Shown here in pieces: positions 25,849 through 33,515 of a DNA stretch of 47,518 nucleotides. Source of the stretch: JBEKZD01 sp050013395 (GTDB lineage Bacteria > Verrucomicrobiota > Verrucomicrobiia > Palsa-1439); contig JBEKFI010000005.1 in the NCBI GenBank assembly GCA_050013395.1, positions 1 to 47,518 on the forward strand. Reading direction: 5' to 3'. The stretch's first letter is position 1, and the number at the start of each line of letters is the position of its first letter. The notes beneath the pieces were generated by a model, which was given only the letters and a program-made list of their open reading frames with translations, did not search any database and was not told where the DNA came from. Made by a program: the position numbers and the translations under genes.

Positions 25849-27342
25849 ATGAAAACAACTCGCGCCGCCGTGGCAGCCTGTGTTGCAGCCATCTCTTTCG
25901 CCGTTTGGCCGGGCACACCCGCGCGAGCGGCGGAAACCGCGTCGCTCGCCGATGGCGAGCTCGATTTGGCGCGCAGGTTGGAGGGTGCCTTTGAAAAGGT
26001 GGCCGATCAGGTGAGCGAGTCGGTAGTCGTGATTACGAGCATGCACAAGGTCGTTGCGGGATCCGATGCGTCCGATGACGGTAATAACGGCGACGGCGAA
26101 AATGACGGCGGTGGCGGTCGTCAATTTCGGGGAACGCCATGGGAGTATTTCTTCCGCCGGCGCGGAATGCCGAGGCCGCAGCCGCGCGACGTTGAGGAGG
26201 AGGGGTCGGGTATCATTTACCGGCGGGACGGTTACATCGTGACAAACAACCACGTTGTCGACGGGGCCGACAGAATCAAGGTGCGGCTCAAGGACGGCAG
26301 CGAGTACGATGCGACGCTCGTCGGCGCCGATGCGTCCACCGACATCGCGGTCATCAAAATCAACGCAAAGAACCTGCCCGCCGCGCGATGGGGCGACAGC
26401 GATAAGGTGCGAGTGGGGCAGTGGGCGATTGCGATCGGATCGCCGTACGCACTCGATTACAGTCTCACGGTCGGCTTCGTCAGCGCCAAAGGTCGTGCCG
26501 CATTCTCGCGGGGCGGCTTGGCCTACGAAGATTACATCCAGACCGACGCCGCCATCAATCCCGGCAACTCCGGCGGGCCTTTGTGCGACATCGAAGGCCG
26601 CGTCATTGGCATGAACACGCTCATCCGCGGCCTCAATCGCGGCATTGGCTTTGCCATTCCGATCAACATGGCGCGCGAGATTGCCGACAAACTTGTTGCC
26701 AGCGGCAAGGTTGTTCGCCCGTGGCTCGGCATTGCCATCCAGGCGCTCTCCGAGAACAAGGAATACGCCGAACTGAACAAGGACGTCAAAGAAGGTGTTG
26801 TCGTCACCGAGATCAATCGCGACACGCCCGCGGCCGCCAGCGATTTGAAGCAGGCCGACATCATCGTCGCCGTGGACGGCAAACGCGTGGCCACGCCGAA
26901 GGAACTTCAGCTCGAAGTCCTTGGCACAAAAGTCGGCCAGAAGCTGACGCTCGACGTCGTGCGCGGCGGCAAAACGATCCAAGTGACGGTGCAAACTGCC
27001 GAGATGCCCGACCGGTTGCACGCCGCCGCGCGCCGCGCGCCGGGCAAATCGCCGGGGGAGTCCGCCTTCGGCTTGACGATCCAGACGCTGACCAAGGAAC
27101 TCGCGGAACGATTCAAGGTTGGCGAGACCGAGGGTGTCATGGTCACCGATGTCGCTGACGGCAGCCTCGCGGCGGAAAAGGGATTCCAGCGCGGCGACGT
27201 GATCACCGAAGTTGACCGCGCGCCCGTGCGCAATACGGCGGAGTTCAAAGCCGCGATGGAGAAGGCCGACCCGAAGAAGGGCGTGCTTATTTTCTTCAAG
27301 CGTGGTGGCGCGTCAGCCTTTGTAGTGCTGAAGGAGAAGTAG
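25849..27342 (+). CDS. HtrA/DegP-type periplasmic serine protease
   Basis: The 497-residue product starts MKTTRAAVAACVAAISFAVW with cleavage after ARA, then a trypsin-like domain with H135 (NNHVVDGA), D165 (STDIAVIK) and S241 (GNSGGPL), and two PDZ domains (about residues 290-375 and 405-490). This is the usual Do-protease layout. The N-terminal loop has a glycine/asparagine/aspartate-rich stretch (GNNGDGENDGGGGRQ). The start at ATG 25849 gives a sound signal peptide; the frame opens at 25759. It would handle misfolded envelope proteins. I do not separate DegP from DegQ. Confidence 0.95.
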   Translation: MKTTRAAVAACVAAISFAVWPGTPARAAETASLADGELDLARRLEGAFEKVADQVSESVVVITSMHKVVAGSDASDDGNNGDGENDGGGGRQFRGTPWEYFFRRRGMPRPQPRDVEEEGSGIIYRRDGYIVTNNHVVDGADRIKVRLKDGSEYDATLVGADASTDIAVIKINAKNLPAARWGDSDKVRVGQWAIAIGSPYALDYSLTVGFVSAKGRAAFSRGGLAYEDYIQTDAAINPGNSGGPLCDIEGRVIGMNTLIRGLNRGIGFAIPINMAREIADKLVASGKVVRPWLGIAIQALSENKEYAELNKDVKEGVVVTEINRDTPAAASDLKQADIIVAVDGKRVATPKELQLEVLGTKVGQKLTLDVVRGGKTIQVTVQTAEMPDRLHAAARRAPGKSPGESAFGLTIQTLTKELAERFKVGETEGVMVTDVADGSLAAEKGFQRGDVITEVDRAPVRNTAEFKAAMEKADPKKGVLIFFKRGGASAFVVLKEK

Positions 27343-27354
27343 AGGATTAGGGAA

Positions 27355-27430
27355 CTGGAGTAATGGAGTAGTGGAGTGAGGGGGTAACTGGCCGTTGTCA
27401 TTCCCAACACTCCAGCACTCCAGCACTCCA
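27355..27430. repeat. GGAGT-rich inverted repeat between htrA and nfo
   Basis: CTGGAGTAATGGAGTAGTGG on the left and CACTCCAGCACTCCAGCACT on the right; the spacer is GGGGGTAACTGGCC. A related copy lies at 29055-29128. Confidence 0.8.
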
Positions 27431-28276
27431 TCACACCAGTGTTCTGAGCACACACAGGTTCTCGACGTCTTCATGAAGGTCGTCGCTCTTGGGCGTTTCC
27501 AGTACCATTGGCAGATTCCGCCAGCGTGGATCGGGTAACAAATGACGAAATGCATCCAACCCGAGCAACCCTTTCCCGATGTGCTCGTGGCGATCGACAC
27601 GCGAACCCAGCGGCTTTTTCGAGTCGTTGAGATGGAAGGCGACGATTTGTTTGTGTCCGACAGTTTGATCCAACTCCCGCATCGTCGCACGATAGCCCCT
27701 CGGAGTTCGGATGTCATATCCCGCAGCGAAGAGGTGACAGGTATCTACGCAGACAGCGAGCCGTTCAGGCTGGTCCACCAGCTCGAAAATCTCCGCCAAC
27801 TGTTCAAACCGATAGCCGAGGTTCGTGCCTTGACCCGCAGTCGTTTCAAGCGCGATTCGGACTTTGCTTCCACTCGTCTCTCGGAAGACTTCATTGAGGC
27901 TGTGGGCGATGGCTTTCAGCCCGGCGCGTTCCCCGGCGCCCATGTGCGAGCCGGGGTGCATCACGATGAATGGCACACCCAAGCGCTCGGCGCGCACGAT
28001 TTCGTCGATCAGAGCGAAGATCGAGCGGCGTAGGAAGTGAAGGTTTGTGGACGCCAGGTTGACCAAGTAGCTGCTGTGCGCGAAGACAGGAGCGATGCGT
28101 GTGGTCTGCAGCAGCGCCGCAAACTTTTTCACCTCGGAAACGCCGAGCTTCTTGCCGCGCCACCGCGTGTTGTTCTTCAGAAAAATCTGTATGGTCTCGC
28201 AGCCGATCGACACGCCGCGTTCGAGGGCTTGGTCAACGCCGCCGGCAATGGACATGTGAGCGCCCAGCTTCGACAT
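27431..28276 (-). CDS. nfo: Endonuclease IV (AP endonuclease)
   Basis: Cuts DNA at abasic sites. The 281-residue TIM barrel has LGAHMSIAGGVD, FAHSSYLVNLAS, VMHPGSHMGAG, ALETTAGQGTNLGY, VDTCHLFAAGYD, HLNDSKKPLGSRVDRHEHIG and VLETPK, which carry the trinuclear zinc ligands. ATG 28276 (MSKLGAHMSI) is the family start; the frame extends to 28603 antisense to the next gene but has no family features there. Starts head-to-head with the AsmA-like gene with a 39-base gap, so the promoters overlap. Confidence 0.96.
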   Translation of the reverse strand: MSKLGAHMSIAGGVDQALERGVSIGCETIQIFLKNNTRWRGKKLGVSEVKKFAALLQTTRIAPVFAHSSYLVNLASTNLHFLRRSIFALIDEIVRAERLGVPFIVMHPGSHMGAGERAGLKAIAHSLNEVFRETSGSKVRIALETTAGQGTNLGYRFEQLAEIFELVDQPERLAVCVDTCHLFAAGYDIRTPRGYRATMRELDQTVGHKQIVAFHLNDSKKPLGSRVDRHEHIGKGLLGLDAFRHLLPDPRWRNLPMVLETPKSDDLHEDVENLCVLRTLV

Positions 28277-28315
28277 GCGCTTGATTGTGCAAGCAAAAAC
28301 GGCCAAATGCAAAAC

Positions 28316-29050
28316 ATGAAGAAATTCCTCGGGTGGCTTGCGGTGATTGTCTTGGTGCTCTTGGCCGTGTTGGTGCTGGCGCGCAACTTCATCGCGCGCA
28401 TCTCGGTCGAGATTGGTGCGACGCGGGCGACGGGCTTTCCATTGGAGATCGGCTCGGTCAACGTTGGGTTGTTCAACGGCCAGCTCGACGTGCGCGCCCT
28501 CAAGTTGATGAACCCACCCGATTTCCAGGAGAAGATATTCGTGGACATGCCGCAGCTTTATGTTGATTACCGCCTTGGCTCGATGCTCAGCGGCGCGCCG
28601 CACATCAACGACATGCTCATCAACATCAAGCAGCTCGTCGTCGTCAAGAACGGGAAAGGTGAGTCGAACGCCATGAAACTCAAGGGCGTCGTCTCTTCAG
28701 GCGGCAGCAGTTCCACCAAGTACCGGGTGGACCAACTGCGCATTCACATCGGCACGGTGACGATCAAGGATTACAGCCGGGGCAAGCCCACCGAGCGCAA
28801 TATCACGCTCAACATGGATGTGACCTACAAGGACATCACCGATTCCACTGACATCACGCGGCTGGTGCTCATGACGGTGATGAGCCAGGTGCATTTGCCC
28901 GACATTGGCATCAAGATGGACGATCTCAAGAAGGGACTCGGCAACGTCACCGACACTGCTGGCAAGACAGTCAAAGGCGTAACCGAGACGCTCGAAAAGA
29001 CCGGCAAAGGACTTCTCGACACACTCAAGCAAGCCGCGCCGCAGAAGTGA
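28316..29050 (+). CDS. Membrane-anchored AsmA-like protein
   Basis: The 244-residue product begins MKKFLGWLAVIVLVLLAVLV, one membrane anchor, followed by a beta-rich periplasmic domain: TRATGFPLEIGSVNVGLFNG resembles the start of AsmA/TamB-like proteins, which shape lipid transport. The C-terminal 50 residues are amphipathic with a repeated pattern (KTVKGVTETLEKTGKGLLDT). ATG 28307 three codons earlier is possible. Role unknown beyond envelope. Confidence 0.6.
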   Translation: MKKFLGWLAVIVLVLLAVLVLARNFIARISVEIGATRATGFPLEIGSVNVGLFNGQLDVRALKLMNPPDFQEKIFVDMPQLYVDYRLGSMLSGAPHINDMLINIKQLVVVKNGKGESNAMKLKGVVSSGGSSSTKYRVDQLRIHIGTVTIKDYSRGKPTERNITLNMDVTYKDITDSTDITRLVLMTVMSQVHLPDIGIKMDDLKKGLGNVTDTAGKTVKGVTETLEKTGKGLLDTLKQAAPQK

Positions 29051-29054
29051 AGGC

Positions 29055-29128
29055 GGATTGGAGCGATGGAGCGTTGAGACGGTGGAGTACTGGAAACCCA
29101 CTACTCCGTTACTCCATGGCTCCGTGAT
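29055..29128. repeat. GGAGT/ACTCC inverted repeat before trmL
   Basis: GATTGGAGCGATGGAGCGTT on the left and CTACTCCGTTACTCCATGGC on the right; same family as 27355-27430. Lies between convergent genes. Confidence 0.75.
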
Positions 29129-29133
29129 CCCAT

Positions 29134-29676
29134 TCAGAATCCCTTGACCTGCCGCATCGCTTCGTACAACACGATTGCCACGGCTGTCGCCAGGTTCAAG
29201 CTGCGCGCGTCGGGATTGAACATCGGGATCGTGATGGTCGTGTCCGCATTCGCCTCCAGCAATTCCTTCGGCAAGCCCGCTGTCTCCCGTCCGAACACCA
29301 GATAATCTCCCCATTTGTATCGCGGTTCGGTGTACAGACGTGGCGCCTTCGTTTCGACGAAATAGAAGCGTGGCCCCTCACCTTGATCCTCTCTCCGCGA
29401 GCGGGGCGAGGAGATCCCCTCTCCCTTGCTAGTGCGAGGGAGAGGGTTAGGGTGAGGGTTGGCGTTCATTGCCTGCGCGAGCAGATCGTCAAAGGAGTCC
29501 CAATACTTCCACGTGATATGTTGCCAGTAATCCATGCCCGCGCGTTTCAGTTCGCGGTCATCGAGTCGAAACCCGAGTGGGCCGACAAGGTGCAGCGTCG
29601 CGCCCGTCGCAGCGCATAAACGACCGACATTTCCCGTGTTGGGCGGAATTTCTGGTTCGATCAGGACGACGTTCAT
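29134..29676 (-). CDS. trmL: tRNA (cytidine(34)-2'-O)-methyltransferase
   Basis: SPOUT-class methylase of the tRNA wobble base. The 180-residue product has VVLIEPEIPPNTGNVGRLCA, LVGPLGFRLDD, RAGMDYW, DYLVFGRETAGLP and the knot NPDARSLNLATAVAIVLYEA. E. coli TrmL has 157 residues. The excess is residues about 72-101 (HPNPLPRTSKGEGISSPRSR and following), encoded by a palindromic repeat, in a loop before the FVETKAP strand. The frame is kept. In a minus-strand pair with sodA. Confidence 0.94.
   Translation of the reverse strand: MNVVLIEPEIPPNTGNVGRLCAATGATLHLVGPLGFRLDDRELKRAGMDYWQHITWKYWDSFDDLLAQAMNANPHPNPLPRTSKGEGISSPRSRREDQGEGPRFYFVETKAPRLYTEPRYKWGDYLVFGRETAGLPKELLEANADTTITIPMFNPDARSLNLATAVAIVLYEAMRQVKGF
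29374..29462. repeat. CCCTCACC-type repeat read in frame inside trmL
   Basis: The left CCCCTCACCTTGATCCTCTC and right GAGAGGGTTAGGGTGAGGGT form long imperfect arms, with two smaller hairpins inside. The same family lies between genes at 30841-30918. Confidence 0.9.
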
Positions 29677-29680
29677 CGGG

Positions 29681-29721
29681 GAAAATTATAGGGCAACCGA
29701 GGCGGTTGCCCCACAATTTTC
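29681..29721. repeat. Hairpin between sodA and trmL
   Basis: GAAAATTATAGGGCAACCGA and CGGTTGCCCCACAATTTTC pair. On the minus strand it follows sodA-proximal sequence and precedes trmL; could be a terminator-like element or a repeat copy. Confidence 0.6.
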
Positions 29722-29736
29722 GCCTAGTGCCTTGTT

Positions 29737-30348
29737 TTACTTCGCCTTCGCGAATCGCGCGGCGACTTCGTCCCAGTTGGCGGTGTTCCACCACGCCGCG
29801 AGGTATTCATTGCGCCTGTTCTGATACTTCAAATAGTACGCGTGCTCCCAAACGTCGATGCCGAGGATCGGCACGTCGCCTTCCATCAGCGGGCTGTCCT
29901 GGTTCGCGGTCGAGTACGCCTTGAGTTTCTTGTCCTTGCCAACCACCAGCCACGACCAGCCGCTGCCGAAGCGGGTCATCCCGTTGTTGGTGATCGTCTC
30001 CTTGAACTTAGCGAAGCCGCCGAACGTGCTGTTGATGGCCACCGCTAGTTCGCCAGTTGGCTCACCGCCGCCGCCTTTCTTCATGATCGTCCAGAACAGG
30101 CTGTGGTTGTGATGGCCGCCGCCGTTGTTACGAACGGCTGTGCGAATATCCTCGGGCACGGCGTTGAGGTTGCTCAACAACGCTTCCAGGCTTTTCTTGT
30201 GCAGATCGGCATGTTTGTCCAATGCGGCGTTGAGGTTGTTGACATAGGCTTGATGATGTTTGGTGTGATGAATCTCCATCGTGCGCGCGTCAATGTGCGG
30301 TTCCAATGCGTCGTACGCGTACGGTAATTTCGGTAATTCGTGTGCCAT
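29737..30348 (-). CDS. Superoxide dismutase, Mn type
   Basis: The 203-residue product starts MAHELPKLPYAYDALEPHID and has metal ligands H27, H82, D165 and H169 (GGHHNHSLFW and DVWEHAYYLKY). G78/Q150 context (TANQDSPL) points to manganese rather than iron. AGGAGT sits six bases upstream of the ATG. No signal peptide, so cytoplasmic. Stand-alone gene apart from trmL downstream. Confidence 0.96.
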   Translation of the reverse strand: MAHELPKLPYAYDALEPHIDARTMEIHHTKHHQAYVNNLNAALDKHADLHKKSLEALLSNLNAVPEDIRTAVRNNGGGHHNHSLFWTIMKKGGGGEPTGELAVAINSTFGGFAKFKETITNNGMTRFGSGWSWLVVGKDKKLKAYSTANQDSPLMEGDVPILGIDVWEHAYYLKYQNRRNEYLAAWWNTANWDEVAARFAKAK

Positions 30349-30354
30349 GATCGG

Positions 30355-30360
30355 ACTCCT
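30355..30360 (-). promoter_or_regulatory. Strong ribosome binding site of the SOD gene
   Basis: AGGAGT on the minus strand with a six-base gap to the ATG at 30348, indicating a well-translated gene. Confidence 0.7.
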
Positions 30361-30517
30361 TTCCTCAGTTTATGATGAGACTGCTGCGAAAAAGTTTCGC
30401 CATCCGCGCGAAGGTTACCGCGCCTCATTCGTGCTGTCAAATTGCTTCCGCCAGAAATGAGTTTGAAAACGGAAGAACGCAGTTTAATCTTGCGAGGTGA
30501 GGAGGCGAAGGATTTAT

Positions 30518-30586
30518 ATGCCGCAGAGAAGCAGATGGGTGCTGGTGGTTGAAGACGGGGCGATTTCTATCGAACTGGCCGAGTGA
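30518..30586 (+). CDS. Possible 22-codon leader ORF
   Basis: ATG 30518 reads MPQRSRWVLVVEDGAISIEL then AE and a TGA that overlaps the next ATG by one base (TGATG). GAAGGA lies six bases upstream and GGAGG further up (30501-30505). Such one-base overlaps usually couple translation, so it may be a leader for the PGPGW gene. No homology is claimed and it may not be made. Confidence 0.3.
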   Translation: MPQRSRWVLVVEDGAISIELAE

Positions 30587-30846
30587 TGAGGCGCGTCGTC
30601 CATCATGCCAAACGAGTCGTTCGGATCACGGCAGGCATCGTGATTGTGATCACGGGCCTGATCATGAGCATCCCCGGCGTGCCGGGGCCGGGCTTGCTGG
30701 TGGCGTTCGTGGGACTGAGCATTCTTGCAATTGATTTTGTCTGGGCGCACCGGTTGAAGAAGCAATTGAAGGATCAGGCAGGGAAGATCGTGGCCAAGGT
30801 GCGAGGGAGAGAGGTCGCGAAGCCTGGCGACAAACCCTCGCCCTGA
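30586..30846 (+). CDS. PGPGW-type small membrane protein
   Basis: The 86-residue product has two hydrophobic segments (ITAGIVIVITGLIMSI and LLVAFVGLSILAIDFVW) separated by the motif GVPGPGLL, a variant of the PGPGW box of this family, and a basic tail. Function unknown. The last codons and the TGA lie in a palindromic repeat, so the native C-terminus may have been replaced. The GTG at 30583 is less likely. Confidence 0.72.
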   Translation: MRRVVHHAKRVVRITAGIVIVITGLIMSIPGVPGPGLLVAFVGLSILAIDFVWAHRLKKQLKDQAGKIVAKVRGREVAKPGDKPSP

Positions 30847-30918
30847 CCCTCTCCCTTTCGAAGGGAGAGGGTAGCGTCTCCTCTCTCCGCTCGCGGGGAG
30901 AGGATCAAGGTGAGGGGA
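30841..30918. repeat. CCCTCACC-type repeat after the PGPGW gene
   Basis: CCCTGACCCTCTCCCTTTCG to GAGAGGATCAAGGTGAGGGG; holds the stop of the upstream gene and ends 3 bases before the stop of the glycosyltransferase gene on the other strand. Sister of the trmL insert. Confidence 0.88.
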
Positions 30919-30921
30919 TGA

Positions 30922-31659
30922 CTACCGCGCCGCTTTTTCGTACCAGTGTTCGCAGTATTCCTTGCTGCGGATTTTCCTCTGCAAGCCAAACCCGAAGCCG
31001 ATCAGCTTTGCGGTCATCGTCCACAACGATGTCTGGTCAATCTTGCGTGTGGACGTGATGATCCAGCAATCACGCAGCAGGTTGAATTTCTGGCCGCGCG
31101 GTTTTCCGAGTTTGCGCAGGTCGTAGGCGAGTTGCAAATCTTCGGCGGCGTAGATTTCCTCGTCGTAACCGCCGACGGCCTCGAAGTCTTCCTTGCGGCA
31201 ATGCATCACCCCAACGCCCACACGGCTGAACGTCACGTAGATGTGCCACAAGGTATAAAAGAAAATGATCTTGAGGTTGCGTCGCTCGGGGTGAATCCAG
31301 GTGCCACCGCCGACGATGTGAGGATCGCTGAGGTGGTCATGGATGCGGCAGAACATGTTTTCCGTGACGCAGTTGTCGGCATCACAAAAAGCCAGAAACT
31401 TTCCAGACGCGGCTCTCGCTCCGGCGTTGCGAGCGCGGCCGATATTGTTGATGGGTTCGAAGACGACCTTCGCGCCATGCTCGCGCGCGACATCCGCGGT
31501 GCGGTCCTGACTGTTGTTGTCAACGACGATGATCTCGGCGGACGCGCCTCGTTCGCGTTTGTAGCGGGCGACAGCCTGCTTCAGGGATTCCAGCGTGCGC
31601 CCGATGTATTTTTCCTCATTCCACGCAGGGACGATGATGGAAAGAGTGGGTTGGGTCAT
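30922..31659 (-). CDS. Family 2 glycosyltransferase
   Basis: The 245-residue product begins MTQPTLSIIVPAWNEEKYIG, followed by IIVVDNNSQDRTADVA, NIGRARNAGA, FCDADNCV (DxD) and EDLQLAYDLRKLG, the GT-A fold motifs of GT2. Two hydrophobic stretches near IIFFYTLWHIYV suggest membrane contact. Acceptor unknown. ATG 31659 is chosen; the frame runs back to 31743 through a palindromic repeat whose translation (GSASPPRFCFPVAAGT) is not native. Confidence 0.9.
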   Translation of the reverse strand: MTQPTLSIIVPAWNEEKYIGRTLESLKQAVARYKRERGASAEIIVVDNNSQDRTADVAREHGAKVVFEPINNIGRARNAGARAASGKFLAFCDADNCVTENMFCRIHDHLSDPHIVGGGTWIHPERRNLKIIFFYTLWHIYVTFSRVGVGVMHCRKEDFEAVGGYDEEIYAAEDLQLAYDLRKLGKPRGQKFNLLRDCWIITSTRKIDQTSLWTMTAKLIGFGFGLQRKIRSKEYCEHWYEKAAR

Positions 31660-31673
31660 AAAAAGATAAGCAT

Positions 31674-31734
31674 GTGGGAGCGGCGTCCCCGCCGCGACCG
31701 GAAAACAGAATCGCGGCGGGGACGCCGATCCCAC
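31674..31734. repeat. GTGGGAGCGGCGTCCCC-type repeat, intergenic copy
   Basis: Same family as the in-frame birA repeat, with one arm mismatch. Lies between the Trm112-like stop and the glycosyltransferase start. Confidence 0.92.
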
Positions 31735-31739
31735 AGCAA

Positions 31740-31916
31740 TCATTTCTGCGTAGCCGGCTTTTCCGCCTCATCAATCAGCATGACAGGGATGCCGTCGCGA
31801 ATCGGGTAACGCAAGCCGCATTCTGGATTTGTGCAGATGATCTTGTCGTTCTCCAAACGCACGTCCGCCCTGCATTTCGGACAGGCCAGGATTTCCAACA
31901 ACTCCTTGTCGATCAT
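31740..31916 (-). CDS. Trm112/YcaR-like zinc-binding protein
   Basis: A 58-residue protein starting MIDKELLEILACPKCRADVR, with C12 and C15 (CPKC) and C28 and C33 (CTNPEC), then YPIRDGIPVML, the UPF0434/Trm112 pattern. Members activate methyltransferases in eukaryotes; the bacterial role is unclear. Shares direction with the glycosyltransferase gene and larC. Confidence 0.85.
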   Translation of the reverse strand: MIDKELLEILACPKCRADVRLENDKIICTNPECGLRYPIRDGIPVMLIDEAEKPATQK

Positions 31917-31933
31917 AACGTTTCCTCCGCTTC

Positions 31934-32036
31934 TGTAGCGGCGCTTCCCTGCCCCGAAAGCTTTCGGGGTGAACGAAGCGCCGTTAGGTGCGAGCCAACA
32001 TAACGGCTTCGGCGGTTCACAGAACCGCCGCTACAA
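31934..32036. repeat. GTAGCGGCG-headed repeat at the larC 3' end
   Basis: TGTAGCGGCGCTTCCCTGCC to AGAACCGCCGCTACAA, with a CCCCGAAAGCTTTCGGGG core. The right arm encodes the last residues (VVAAVL) and the stop of LarC. Confidence 0.88.
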
Positions 32037-33306
32037 CCCGGCAAGCTTCTTCGTAAACTTCTTTGACCGCGACGCCCGCTTTGACCGCCGCCTGTTTGCA
32101 CGATTCGAATTCAGGTGACCGCGACACGATGGTATCGCCGAGTCGTCCGATTTTCACTTCGATTTCGCCGAATCTGGTTTGGACTTTGACAATCTCTCGC
32201 GCCAGCTTGCGCCGTTGCGCCTCGTGCACGCGCACGCCGAAGCTCGTCGTGTGACGCAACAACAATTCCGTCATCCGATCAACATGGTTGCACTTGCACA
32301 ATACCGTCAACAACGTGCCTGGGCGATTCTTCTTCATCTGCACCGACGTCAGGAACACGTCGAGCGCGCCCGCTTCCAGCAGCCGCTCCATCACATCGCC
32401 GAACAACTGCGGATTCATGTCGTCAATGTTCGTCTCGATAACCGCCACCGTGTCCTGCTCTTCATTCTTGCTCGTACTCGCTTGCCCGCCGTAGCCTTGG
32501 CGAAGGCGGGTGCTCTCTCCCAAGACCGCCCGCAGGACATTCGGCGTTTTTTCCAAATCGTGTGTGCCGGCGCCGTAGCCGATCTTCTCGACGCTCATCG
32601 CGGGCATCGGGCCGAATCGGGTGCAGAACTCCGCGAGGATCGCCGCGCCGGTCGGCGTCACCAGTTCCACAGGATCGGCCGATGGTTGAGTGGGCACGCC
32701 TTTCAACAGTTCCAGCGTCGCCGGCGCGGGAATCGGGAACCGTCCATGCGCCGTGTCCACAAAACCCGACCCCAAACGCGGCGGCGAGGCTTGCACTTCG
32801 TCCACACCGAGCATCTCCACGGCAACGGAGGCCCCGACGATGTCCACGATCGAGTCCACCGCACCGATTTCGTGAAAGCGGATTTTTTCCAGCGCGCTGC
32901 CGTGGATTTTCGCTTCCGCTTCACCGATGCGACGGAACACGCTCAACGCTCGACGCTTTACGCTCTGCGCCAACGCGCTTGCCTCGATGAGCGAAGTGAT
33001 CTCCGCGTAGCCGCGATGTTCGCCTGTCCGCCGAAGCCCTGACGAAGGCGGATGCTTATCCTCGCGCTCCTGCTCGTGCTCATTCTCGTGCTCATGCTCA
33101 TGCTCGTGATGTTCTTCTTCGCAATCAAACTTCGTTGCGAAAATGTTTTGCTTCACCACGCGCCGCGAAGAGATCTGATAGCCGTGCAGATCGAGCTTTG
33201 CCAGTTCGTCGCGCAATTTGTCTTCCGATACGCCGAGATCGAGCAGCGCCCCAAGAAACATGTCGCCGCTGATGCCCGAAAAGCAGTCGAGATAGAGAAG
33301 CTTCAT
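32017..33306 (-). CDS. larC: Nickel-pincer cofactor biosynthesis protein LarC
   Basis: Inserts nickel into the pincer nucleotide used by lactate racemase and other LarA-like enzymes. The 429-residue product starts MKLLYLDCFSGISGDMFLGA and includes ETNIDDMNPQLFGDVMERLL and PGTLLTVLCK. It is continuous here, not split into larC1/larC2. A histidine/glutamate-rich stretch (EEEHHEHEHEHENEHEQERE, about 67-87) probably handles metal. Two repeats are read in frame: residues about 84-96 (SSGLRRTGEH) and 265-276 (TRLRQGYGGQAS). A third gives the last six residues and the stop. larB lies 2.4 kb upstream on the same strand, beyond an accessory island. Confidence 0.93.
   Translation of the reverse strand: MKLLYLDCFSGISGDMFLGALLDLGVSEDKLRDELAKLDLHGYQISSRRVVKQNIFATKFDCEEEHHEHEHEHENEHEQEREDKHPPSSGLRRTGEHRGYAEITSLIEASALAQSVKRRALSVFRRIGEAEAKIHGSALEKIRFHEIGAVDSIVDIVGASVAVEMLGVDEVQASPPRLGSGFVDTAHGRFPIPAPATLELLKGVPTQPSADPVELVTPTGAAILAEFCTRFGPMPAMSVEKIGYGAGTHDLEKTPNVLRAVLGESTRLRQGYGGQASTSKNEEQDTVAVIETNIDDMNPQLFGDVMERLLEAGALDVFLTSVQMKKNRPGTLLTVLCKCNHVDRMTELLLRHTTSFGVRVHEAQRRKLAREIVKVQTRFGEIEVKIGRLGDTIVSRSPEFESCKQAAVKAGVAVKEVYEEACRVVAAVL
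32481..32512. repeat. RLRQGYGGQA-coding repeat inside larC
   Basis: CCCGCC at 32485-32490 and GGCGGG at 32505-32510 pair around GTAGCCTTGGCGAA. Read in frame in larC. Related to 33021-33055. Confidence 0.9.
33021..33055. repeat. Second copy of the same family inside larC
   Basis: CGCCTGTCCGCCGAAGCCCT then GACGAAGGCGGATG; TCCGCC and GGCGGA pair. It lies in frame just after the histidine-rich tract. Confidence 0.85.
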
Positions 33307-33307
33307 A

Positions 33308-33375
33308 TTAGCCACAGATACACACGGATTGTCACTGATACTAACAGATATGCTTCACCTGTGTCCATCTGTGAC
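33308..33375. repeat. CACAGAT-type repeat upstream of larC
   Basis: AGCCACAGATACACACGGAT and CACCTGTGTCCATCTGTGAC form an imperfect inverted repeat. A related AGATGAACGCGGAT string lies at 36580-36602 upstream of the giant gene. Confidence 0.6.
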
Positions 33376-33428
33376 CCAAGGTTGTCAGAGCGAACCTGAA
33401 ACCGGTCCGCGAACGCATCTTCTGCAAC

Positions 33429-33515
33429 TTGTCATTCTGAGCGAAGCGAAGAATCTCTGCCGTCTCCTATGTTTCCAGAACGACTGAGACCCTTCGCTCC
33501 GCTCAGGGTGACAAC
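33429..33515. repeat. GTCATTCTGAGCGAAGCGAA-type repeat
   Basis: TTGTCATTCTGAGCGAAGCG and CGCTCCGCTCAGGGTGACAA form arms. It truncates the toxin-like ORF at 33432-33611 by supplying its last codons and stop. Confidence 0.88.
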
